A stretch of 64,000 nt of DNA, from NCBI RefSeq assembly GCF_000826525.2, contig NZ_LN651328.1:328432-392431 (forward strand), in the 5' to 3' direction. Shown piece by piece: positions 56,005-64,000 of this stretch. The position numbers and the translations under genes are program-made. Origin of the DNA: Mobilicoccus massiliensis. GTDB lineage: Bacteria > Actinomycetota > Actinomycetes > Actinomycetales > Dermatophilaceae. Each line of letters begins with the position of its first letter. Positions within the stretch are counted from its first letter, which is position 1. Below the pieces are notes generated by a model. That model searched no databases and was not told the origin of the DNA. It saw only the letters and a list, made by a program, of their open reading frames with translations.

Positions 56005-56693
56005 GCGTGCTCACCTCCGGCGCGAAGATCCTGTCGATGGCGCAACCAGGAGATGAACACGGCGACCGCCGCCGCGAGGACGATGGGGATGCCCGGCGGC
56101 ACGAACGGGGTGGCGATGAGGGTCGCCGCGGCGCAGACCGCGGCCACCTCGACCGGCCGGCGACCCTTGAGCCGCGGCCACAGCAGGCCGAGGAACGCGG
56201 CCACCGCGGCGCCGTCGAGGCCCCAGGCCTTGGGGTCTCCGAGCGAGGCTCCGGCAAGTGCGCCGACGAAAGTCGCGAGGTTCCAGAACGCGAACACCGC
56301 GAGCCCGGCGGTCCAGAAGCCGCGGCGCTGTTCGTCGGTCGCCTCCTGACCGAGAGAGGTGGCCGTCGACTCGTCGATCGTCAGGTGCGCCATGAGGATT
56401 CGCGTCAGGCCGCGCGGTCGCAACAGCTCGTTGATCTGCACGCCGTACACCGCGTTGCGCACTCCGAGCAGGGAGGCGGCGGTGACCGCGGCGGGCCAGG
56501 TGCCGCCCCCGGAGAGGACACCGACGAGAGCGAACTGGGAGCCGCCGGTGAACATCAGCAGAGACAGCGCGCACGTCTGCGCGACGGTGAGTCCGGCCGC
56601 GACGCCGAGGGCACCGAAGCTGAGTCCGTACAGGCCCGTGGCGACACCGATGGACAGACCCATCCGCTGGGCCGGCGTGAGGGTTCGGGTCAT
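56001..56693 (-). CDS. azlC: AzlC-like branched-chain amino acid exporter
   Basis: 230-aa membrane protein of the AzlC family, with about six helices and the conserved block SLLMFTGGSQFALVGVLSGGG, then LGVRNAVYGVQINELLRPRG and HLTIDESTATSLGQEA. It works with AzlD encoded by the overlapping next gene. The start ATG 56693 (MTRTLTPAQRMGLSIGVATG) is preferred over a longer frame of 26 residues that is Arg-rich and unlike the family. Confidence 0.92.
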   Translation of the reverse strand: MTRTLTPAQRMGLSIGVATGLYGLSFGALGVAAGLTVAQTCALSLLMFTGGSQFALVGVLSGGGTWPAAVTAASLLGVRNAVYGVQINELLRPRGLTRILMAHLTIDESTATSLGQEATDEQRRGFWTAGLAVFAFWNLATFVGALAGASLGDPKAWGLDGAAVAAFLGLLWPRLKGRRPVEVAAVCAAATLIATPFVPPGIPIVLAAAVAVFISWLRHRQDLRAGGEHA

Positions 56694-56793
56694 CACTGCG
56701 GCATCGTAGGGGCCCGCCTCCCCCGCCGAGCGCCTCGACCGTCGTCTGGACATCGGAGTGCCGGCGCGCACGATTTCATCCCGGACAACACGC

Positions 56794-56882
56794 AGCGCCG
56801 AGACAGCCGTCGTTTCCGACCCTTCTCATCCCAGCGGAAATCCATTGAGCCGTAAGGCGGGACGGGCGGCTGTCTCGGCGCT
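56794..56882. repeat. Dispersed intergenic palindrome (copy 4, complete)
   Basis: A 16-bp perfect inverted repeat, AGCGCCGAGACAGCCG at 56794-56809 and its complement at 56867-56882, enclosing GTCGTTTCC and a variable loop. It shares the core with the copies near 33175, 46105 and 54185. It sits between azlC and hspR. Confidence 0.8.
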
Positions 56883-56931
56883 TTCCCCGTCACATCAGCA
56901 GGCAGCAGCCGCCGGCGCACACCACGACATG

Positions 56932-56963
56932 ACGACGCCCGGACCGGGTGGTCCGGGCGTCGT
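56932..56963 (-). terminator. Terminator of the dnaK operon
   Basis: Perfect 13-bp stem ACGACGCCCGGAC / GTCCGGGCGTCGT with a 6-nt loop, 14 nt beyond the hspR stop codon in the direction of transcription. Confidence 0.85.
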
Positions 56964-56976
56964 TCTGCGGGTGGGA

Positions 56977-57435
56977 CTACTGCATGAGGGGGTTGCGGTA
57001 GAGCACGAGCGCGCGGGAATCGTTCTTGCGGCCGCGAGGCCGCTCCCCGGCGCGGACGGCGACGACGTCACCGGCCCGGCCGGCGGCGAAGACCCGGCGT
57101 CCGGCCTCGGCCATCGCCTGGGCTTGCGCGAGTTCGACGCGCAGCTCGGTGACGCGGGAGCGCAGTGCCTCGACCTCGTTCTCGAGGTCGAGGATGCGCT
57201 GGATGCCGTTGAGGCTGACGCCTTCCTCCTGGGAGAGGCGTTGGATCTCGCGCAGTTGTGAGATGTCGCGGTTGGAGTACCGCCGGCCGCCCCCACGAGT
57301 GCGGGAGGGCGTGACGAGCCCCAGCCGGTCGTACTGCCGCAGCGTCTGGGCGTGCATCCCCGCGAGCTGGGCCGCGACGGAGATGACGAAGACCGGCGTG
57401 TCGTCGTCGGGGGTGAAGCCCGGGGCTGCGGTCAT
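56977..57435 (-). CDS. hspR: HspR, MerR-family heat-shock repressor
   Basis: 152-aa DNA-binding repressor of the MerR type: VISVAAQLAGMHAQTLRQYDRLGLVTPSRTRGGGRRYSNRDISQLREIQRLSQEEGVSLNGIQRILDLE, followed by a coiled coil. HspR binds HAIR sites in front of dnaK and clpB, in other actinomycetes with DnaK as co-repressor. ATG 57435 follows GAGGAG; an ATG 15 nt earlier overlaps that site. It is last gene of the dnaK-grpE-dnaJ-hspR operon, allowing feedback. HAIR-like sites are seen upstream of both clpB and dnaK in this window. Confidence 0.95.
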   Translation of the reverse strand: MTAAPGFTPDDDTPVFVISVAAQLAGMHAQTLRQYDRLGLVTPSRTRGGGRRYSNRDISQLREIQRLSQEEGVSLNGIQRILDLENEVEALRSRVTELRVELAQAQAMAEAGRRVFAAGRAGDVVAVRAGERPRGRKNDSRALVLYRNPLMQ

Positions 57436-57530
57436 GTCATCTCCTCTCATGTATCAGTACATCGGTTCGGTGCGCCGATGTCGGTACCTCGAACTCAGTA
57501 CATCCGATGCTCGGCCCGCGATGGGTGAAC

Positions 57531-58601
57531 TCAGGCGCGAGCCTTGCGGAACAACTCCTCGCGGGGGTCGACGCCCGCCTCCTGCCGGCGCAACGCTTCG
57601 ACCGCGGCTCGGGCTTCGTCGGTGAGCCGCTGCGGCACGGTGACGGACACCTTGACGAGCAGGTCGCCCGTGCGGCCCTTGCCCTTGACGCCACGCCCCT
57701 TGACGCGCAGCGTCTTTCCGCTGGCGATGCCGGCGGGCAGCTTCACCTTGACCGAGTCGCCCGCGAGCGTCGGCACGCTGATCGTCTCGCCGAGGACTGC
57801 CTCGGCGAACGTGACGGGCACGTCGATGCGCAGGTTGTCACCGTCTCGGGTGAAGACCTCGTGCGGGTGCACGGTGATCTTGAGCAGGAGGTCGCCCGCG
57901 GGCGCGCCGCTCGGCCCGGGCTCGCCCTTGCCGCGCAGCCGGATCGTGGCGCCGTCCTTGACGCCCGGGGGGATGCGAGCCGTGATCGGCTTGCCGCCGC
58001 CGACACCGTTGACGACGACCGTGTCGCCCTCGACGGCCTGACGGAAGCTCAGCCCCGCGGTGGCGTGGATGTCGCGTCCCTTGCGCGGCTGGCGGAACCC
58101 GCCGCCGAAGCCGCCGGGGCGCCCGCCGGGTGCTCCGTACTGGGTGCCGGTGGAAGAGAATCCGCCTGCGCCCTGCCCGAACATGTTGAGCAGGTCCTCG
58201 AGGTCGGGATCCTGGCCCGCTCCGGCGCCGAAGCCGCCCTGGCTGGTGGTGAATCGGGTGCCCCCGCCACCGGTGTTGAAGAGCGTGCTGAACACGTCCT
58301 CGAACCCCGCGCCGCTGGGACCACCCGCCCCGCCCGGGCCGCCCGCGGTGAAGCGGGCGCCGCCGCGCGCCATGGAGCGCACGGCGTCGTACTGCTTGCG
58401 CTGCTCGGGGTCGGAGAGCACGGAGTACGCCTCGCCGATCTCCTTGAAGCGCTGCTCGGCCGCCGTGTCACCGGGGTTGCTGTCAGGGTGGTACGTACGA
58501 GCGAGCTTGCGGTACTTCGCCTTGATCGCCTTGGCGTCGGCGTCGGCCGAGACACCCAGCACGGCGTAGAAGTCCTTGTCGAACCAGTCCTGGCTGGCCA
58601 T
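57531..58601 (-). CDS. dnaJ: DnaJ-family co-chaperone without zinc finger
   Basis: 356-aa Hsp40. J-domain at residues 8-75 with the HPD motif ([12 protein letters not shown]), a long Gly/Phe-rich region to about residue 170, then the two beta-sandwich C-terminal domains ([44 protein letters not shown], and [35 protein letters not shown]). No CxxCxGxG repeats are present, so it is a type II (CbpA/DnaJ2-like) protein rather than classical DnaJ. It stimulates DnaK ATPase. The gap to grpE is 74 nt. Confidence 0.93.
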   Translation of the reverse strand: MASQDWFDKDFYAVLGVSADADAKAIKAKYRKLARTYHPDSNPGDTAAEQRFKEIGEAYSVLSDPEQRKQYDAVRSMARGGARFTAGGPGGAGGPSGAGFEDVFSTLFNTGGGGTRFTTSQGGFGAGAGQDPDLEDLLNMFGQGAGGFSSTGTQYGAPGGRPGGFGGGFRQPRKGRDIHATAGLSFRQAVEGDTVVVNGVGGGKPITARIPPGVKDGATIRLRGKGEPGPSGAPAGDLLLKITVHPHEVFTRDGDNLRIDVPVTFAEAVLGETISVPTLAGDSVKVKLPAGIASGKTLRVKGRGVKGKGRTGDLLVKVSVTVPQRLTDEARAAVEALRRQEAGVDPREELFRKARA

Positions 58602-58675
58602 CTCGCCTCCTCAGTCGTGTGTGGTGGGTGGTGTGGTCGGATGAATGGTGTGAGCGTTAGCTCTGCCGCCGCGGA

Positions 58676-59440
58676 TCACGCGGGATCCGCGACGGAGACC
58701 CGCGCCGGGCGCACGACGCGCTCGCCCATGCGGTAGCCGGGCTGCATGACCATGACGACGGTCGTGTCGGTCGTGCCCTCCGGCAGATCGGCGGTGGTGT
58801 GCATGAGGGCCTCGTGCACCATCGGGTCGAAGGTCTCGCCGGCCTCACCGAACATGGTCACGCCGTACTGCGCGAGGATCGCCTCGAGCTTGGCCGCGAT
58901 CTTGGCGAACGGAGTGCCCTCGGTCAGCTCGCCGTGCTGGCGGGCGAAGTGGATCTCGTCGAGCACCGGCAGCAGCGACTCGACGACGTTCTGCGTCGCG
59001 CGGTTGCGGTCCTCCGCACGATCGCGGTCGACGCGGCGCTTGTAGTTGACGTACTCCGCGTTGAGGCGCTGGTAGTCGGCGAGGCGCTCGGCGGCGAGTT
59101 GCGCGTCGGCGCTGCGGGGTTCGGTGTCGCGGGTCGGCTCGGTGATCTGGCCGGCCTCGGCGAGGAAGGCCTCGGGCGTGATGTCGTCGTCGGACTGGCC
59201 TCCGTGGGCGGGGTCGCCCGCGCTCGGCACGTCGGGCTCGACTGGGGTGGGCTCCTCCGTGGACGCCGCACCCCGGGGTGCGTGCTCGTACGCGGCGCGC
59301 GCGGCGGCCGCGGCGGCGGCACCGGTGGCGGGCGACGTCGGGCGGGACTGGGTCATGCCGTCCACGTCCGCGTCATGCCGCTGGTCCTGACCGGGACGGT
59401 CGAACTCGTCGTCGCCGGTCTTCTTCTCGTGGTTGCTCAT
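58676..59440 (-). CDS. grpE: GrpE nucleotide exchange factor
   Basis: 254-aa exchange factor that releases ADP from DnaK. A disordered acidic N-terminal region of about 110 residues precedes the long coiled coil (ADYQRLNAEYVNYKRRVDRDRAEDRNRATQNVVESLLPVLDEIHFA) and the beta-wing domain (YGVTMFGEAGETFDPMVHEALMHT, then VVRPARVSVADP). The N-terminal extension is longer than in most family members. The start ATG 59440 follows AAGGAG. It is the second gene of the operon, after a 145-nt spacer with a strong hairpin. Confidence 0.95.
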   Translation of the reverse strand: MSNHEKKTGDDEFDRPGQDQRHDADVDGMTQSRPTSPATGAAAAAAARAAYEHAPRGAASTEEPTPVEPDVPSAGDPAHGGQSDDDITPEAFLAEAGQITEPTRDTEPRSADAQLAAERLADYQRLNAEYVNYKRRVDRDRAEDRNRATQNVVESLLPVLDEIHFARQHGELTEGTPFAKIAAKLEAILAQYGVTMFGEAGETFDPMVHEALMHTTADLPEGTTDTTVVMVMQPGYRMGERVVRPARVSVADPA

Positions 59441-59538
59441 ACTCGGCTCCTTCTCGGTCGTTCCCGGCGGCCGTTCCGGTCGATCGGGGTTCGCGCAGCT
59501 CGGGACGCAGCGAGGTCCGGGATCGAAGACGGGTGGGG

Positions 59539-59577
59539 CTCCGCCCCGGCCTCACTCGTGGTGAGACCGGGGCGGAG
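59539..59577 (-). terminator. Intercistronic hairpin between dnaK and grpE
   Basis: 17-bp stem with one mismatch (CTCCGCCCCGGCCTCAC against GTGAGACCGGGGCGGAG), 5-nt loop, 8 nt beyond the dnaK stop codon. It is inside the operon, so it probably works as a partial terminator or protects the dnaK message, giving more DnaK than GrpE/DnaJ/HspR. Confidence 0.8.
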
Positions 59578-59585
59578 GTGGTGAG

Positions 59586-61505
<1,920 letters not shown>

Positions 61506-61670
61506 GGATGAATCACTCCCTACGTGTCGGGGTGGTCGGGTCGAACGGGCGGGCTGCCACCTGCTCGGGGCCGCGACCTCGCTGCTCGTGCTGCGACGTC
61601 ACGCCCGGTGCCGGGTCCCACGGACCCGATCAAGAGGCCTCTCGCCCGATCTCACCCGACCGAGGTCTGG

Positions 61671-61691
61671 GTTGATCGGACTGCGCTCAAC
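61671..61691 (-). promoter_or_regulatory. HAIR-like site 1 upstream of dnaK
   Basis: GTTGATC-N7-GCTCAAC, an inverted repeat with 6 of 7 positions symmetric, 165 nt before the dnaK start. It matches 9 of 14 HAIR consensus positions; the central TTGA/TCAA are conserved. Confidence 0.6.
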
Positions 61692-61734
61692 TCTGCGCGC
61701 CGGGCCTGAGGCTGTCAAACTCGGACTCTGCAAA

Positions 61735-61755
61735 GTTGCGCTCACTAGGCTCAAC
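61735..61755 (-). promoter_or_regulatory. HAIR-like site 2 upstream of dnaK
   Basis: GTTGCGC-N7-GCTCAAC, 6 of 7 symmetric, 229 nt before dnaK and about 50 nt from the transposon end. It is weaker than the clpB site, but the pair at 64-nt spacing suggests cooperative HspR binding. Confidence 0.55.
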
Positions 61756-61805
61756 TCTTGGTGGCGTCGGATCATTCCCGGGGTGGGGAGTGGTTCTCGG
61801 AGGGG

Positions 61806-61889
61806 TGTTGTGTAGGTTGACGCGCATCTTGTCGGATTGCCAATAACTTGTCGGGTGCGTGTCGGTCTGCCAACAAATTGTCGGCAGGG
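61806..61889 (+). mobile_element. End of a Tn7-like transposon with TnsB-type binding repeats
   Basis: Starts near TGTTGTGTAGGTTGACG (about 61806-61822; Tn7-like ends begin TGT). Two 30-bp direct repeats follow, at 61830-61859 and 61860-61889, both containing TGTCGG-N3-GCCAA-N5-TGTCGG. This layout of short direct repeats inside the end is that of TnsB binding sites. The other end lies outside the window, so the target duplication cannot be seen. Confidence 0.7.
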
Positions 61890-62662
61890 TTCATGCTGGC
61901 CTTGTACGGCCGCCGAAGGCGCTTGGATCGACAGAACTGCGGTACTGCACCGCCTCTGGCGACGAGGTCGTGACGAGCCTCGCCGATGTCGAGGTGGCGG
62001 CGGTCGTGGGCGGATCTCCGGTGCGTAAGTTTTCGTGGCGGCCTCGGCAGGGCAACTACCCGGGCTGGTTGTGGACGTCGACGACGAGGACGCTCGTGGG
62101 CTACGAGAGCCTGCTGGAGCGGGATCGGGTCCTGCTGGCCGACCTCGACGTTTCGGTGACGGGGATCGCCAGTCAGCCGTTCTGGCTCAGTGGCCGCGAC
62201 GAGGGTGTGCAGCGCCGGCACGCTCCGGACTATCTCTTGGCCTGTGCGGACGGCTCGGTCGTCGTGGTGGATGTCAAACCTGCCCGCATGTGTCAGGAAC
62301 CGCAGGTGTCCGCGGTCCTTGAGTGGACCGGCAGGCTGTGTCGAAGCAGGGGCTGGCGCTATGAGGTGTTCCACGGCGGGGACGCGGTCGTGATGGCGAA
62401 CCTGCGCTTCCTGGCCCAGGGGCGGCGGTCGATGTTCTTGGACGAGGAGTGCGTCTCTGCGGTGTCCGCATCCGGACGTTCTGGAATGACGTTGGGTCAG
62501 ATCGAAGCGCGCGTTTCCGGTTTCGACCCTATGGACGTCCGGGCGTCCGTCCTGGCACTGCTGTGGCGACAGGCGTGGACGACCGACCTGGGGCGGCCTT
62601 TGTCGCGCGCCTCGGTGATCTCGGTACCGGTGAAGGCGGAACGATGCCGCGTGGCGTCCTGA
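61859..62662 (+). CDS. tnsA: TnsA-like transposase endonuclease subunit
   Basis: Up to 267 aa. TnsA cleaves the 5' ends of a Tn7-like element together with TnsB. The catalytic pattern is Glu83 (YESLLERD), Asp124 (RRHAPDYLL) and Lys140 (VVVVDVKPA), typical of the type II restriction-endonuclease fold in TnsA. Upstream conserved stretch: FSWRPRQGNYPGWLWTSTTRTLVGYES. The start is uncertain: GTG 61859 overlaps the terminal repeats, and GTG 61970 would remove about 37 residues, some of which look conserved (ELRYCTASGDEV). It overlaps the transposase gene by 19 nt. Confidence 0.85.
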   Translation: MSVCQQIVGRVHAGLVRPPKALGSTELRYCTASGDEVVTSLADVEVAAVVGGSPVRKFSWRPRQGNYPGWLWTSTTRTLVGYESLLERDRVLLADLDVSVTGIASQPFWLSGRDEGVQRRHAPDYLLACADGSVVVVDVKPARMCQEPQVSAVLEWTGRLCRSRGWRYEVFHGGDAVVMANLRFLAQGRRSMFLDEECVSAVSASGRSGMTLGQIEARVSGFDPMDVRASVLALLWRQAWTTDLGRPLSRASVISVPVKAERCRVAS

Positions 62663-64000
62663 CGCTCGAACCAGGCGCGCGGTTCTGGTGCGAGGGCGAG
62701 GTGTGGGAGGTCGACACCTTCCTCGGGGACCAGGTGCGATTGCGCCGCGGCGCCACCGTCCGGTCGGTGTCGACGACCGCGCTGCTGGAGACGGCAAGTC
62801 CCCTCGATGAGCCCGGGACAGGGCAGAGCGCACCTGATGATCTGTTCACCCTGCCCGCGGTCGTCCTGGCCGCCCTCACCGTGAAGCAGCGCCGTGAGGC
62901 GGAGCGCAAGGTTGAGGAGTTACGGCCGCTGCTCAAGGCAGCGCCCGACGACGGGCGCAGCCTCAGGCAGCGGGTCGCCGATCGAGCCAGTGAGCTGGGG
63001 GTCTCGGTGCGGACCTTGGAGCGGCGCCTGGCACGTTTCGAGGATCGGGGACCGGCCGGCCTGGTGGATGAGCGACTGCTGAAGGAGACCCGGCGGGCTG
63101 TCGACCCGGCCTGGGACGAGGCCTGCCGCCAGGTGCTGTCCTCGTTCGTGACCGAGTCCACCCCGACCCGCAGGACCGTCATCGCCCGGACGAACCGGGC
63201 CTTCTTGGAAGCTCATCCGGGGGGCCGAGTGCCGTCGACTCGGGTCGCCTATCGCCGTGTGAACGAGCTGGCAAGGGGGCGGTACATCTTCGGTGACGCC
63301 AAGCAGCGACGCTCTGTCGACGAGCGACCCGCGGGCCCGATGGGACGGCTGCGGGCTACCCGCCCGGGGGAGTTCTTCGTCCTCGACTCCTACCGGCTCG
63401 ACGTGTTCGCGCTCGAGCCGGTCACCCACCGCTGGGTCAACACCGAGCTGACGGTCGCGATGGACATCTACGACCGGGCCGTCAAGGGTCTGCGGCTGCG
63501 GCCGGTCGCGGCGAAGTCCGCGGACGTCGCGAGCGTGCTGTTCCAGGCCATGACGCCGCAACGGTGGGGGTACTTGCCGGACGCGCCGGAGGGCCCGTAC
63601 GCCGGCATCCCCGAGACGCTGTACGTGGGAGAGACCTGCATCGCCCCAGACACGATCGTGATCGACCACGGGAAGATCTACATGTCCGAACACACCGCCA
63701 GTGTGTGTCGGCGGCTTGGCATCTCGATCCAGCCCGCGCTGACCTACAAACCCACCGACAAGGCGGTCCTGGAGCGGTTCTTCCGCACCGCCCGACAGAG
63801 CCTGTTGGACAAGCTGGCCGGCTACAAGGGCCCGGACATCGCCTCCCGCGGGGAGGACACCGAGGACCAGGCGTTCTACTACGTGTCTGAGCTGGAGCAG
63901 ATCCTGCGGGAGTGGGTCGGGCAGGTTTACCACCACACCCCGCACGACGGTCTGCCCAAGCCGGAGTCGCCGCGGGAGTGCATGACCCCGGCGCAGGCGC
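62644..64000 (+). CDS. tnsB: TnsB-like DDE transposase (5' part, truncated by window end)
   Basis: At least 452 residues of a Mu/Tn7-type integrase-fold transposase. N-terminal DNA-binding domains (RQRVADRASELGVSVRTLERRLARFEDRGPAGLVDER, helix-turn-helix) are followed by the catalytic core with Asp248 (FFVLDSYRLDVFAL), Asp341 (IVIDHGKIYMSEHTASVCRRLGI) and Glu377 (DKAVLERFFRTARQ). This spacing fits TnsB/TniA enzymes, which also bind the end repeats. ATG 62644 overlaps the tnsA end. TnsC, TniQ and cargo genes would lie beyond 64000. Confidence 0.9.
   Translation, partial: MPRGVLTLEPGARFWCEGEVWEVDTFLGDQVRLRRGATVRSVSTTALLETASPLDEPGTGQSAPDDLFTLPAVVLAALTVKQRREAERKVEELRPLLKAAPDDGRSLRQRVADRASELGVSVRTLERRLARFEDRGPAGLVDERLLKETRRAVDPAWDEACRQVLSSFVTESTPTRRTVIARTNRAFLEAHPGGRVPSTRVAYRRVNELARGRYIFGDAKQRRSVDERPAGPMGRLRATRPGEFFVLDSYRLDVFALEPVTHRWVNTELTVAMDIYDRAVKGLRLRPVAAKSADVASVLFQAMTPQRWGYLPDAPEGPYAGIPETLYVGETCIAPDTIVIDHGKIYMSEHTASVCRRLGISIQPALTYKPTDKAVLERFFRTARQSLLDKLAGYKGPDIASRGEDTEDQAFYYVSELEQILREWVGQVYHHTPHDGLPKPESPRECMTPAQA

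Overview
The window is chromosomal DNA of a high-GC Gram-positive bacterium, almost certainly an actinomycete. It has strong G/C bias at third codon positions and frequent GTG/TTG starts. The chaperone operon is dnaK-grpE-dnaJ-hspR, with HspR-type (HAIR-like) operators upstream of dnaK and clpB, and there is a DUF222/HNH endonuclease-type gene. A placement in Micrococcales (Intrasporangiaceae/Dermatophilaceae-like) is my guess and is not proven by the sequence.

Layout. 1-9 kb: the 5' part of clpB with its HAIR site, a secreted M14 carboxypeptidase, a GNAT acetyltransferase, a VOC/NTF2-like fusion protein, a 143-bp tandem repeat array, a small membrane protein, an orphan antitoxin and a short-chain fatty acid transporter. 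9-38 kb: a sugar-acid island. It holds two divergent TRAP transporters (one with a GH31 glycosidase), uxuB-uxaC (fructuronate reductase, glucuronate isomerase), a LarA-family nickel-pincer enzyme, a LacI regulator, a glucuronide symporter, beta-glucuronidase, two 6-phosphogluconate dehydrogenases and all three nickel-pincer cofactor genes (larE, larB, larC). A DUF222 protein and a secreted metallopeptidase lie inside it.

38-56 kb: mostly housekeeping and accessory genes. These are an MFS transporter joined in frame to a nitrilase, an AAA ATPase with an SRPBCC protein, NADP-type glutamate dehydrogenase, an aminotransferase with a 2-hydroxyacid dehydrogenase, a chemoreceptor, an RraA-like protein, an aldehyde dehydrogenase, a LivK-like lipoprotein, a TetR/MFS efflux pair, a UGT-type glycosyltransferase and azlCD. 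57-61.5 kb: hspR, dnaJ, grpE and dnaK, read leftwards. 61.8-64 kb: the end of a Tn7-like transposon (TnsA- and TnsB-like genes) abutting the dnaK promoter and running off the window.

The most interesting system is the glucuronide island. UidA, UxaC and UxuB would take glucuronides to D-mannonate, but no mannonate dehydratase (uxuA) is present. Instead there is a LarA homologue, a family that changes configuration at C2 of alpha-hydroxy acids, its complete cofactor pathway, and a 6-phosphogluconate dehydrogenase directly behind uidA. I propose that mannonate is epimerised to gluconate and enters the pentose phosphate pathway. A shared 14-bp palindrome upstream of uxaC, larA and uidA/uidB supports one regulon.

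The window also carries two in-frame internal duplications (78 bp and 111 bp), a family of intergenic palindromes, and a MITE-like inverted repeat.
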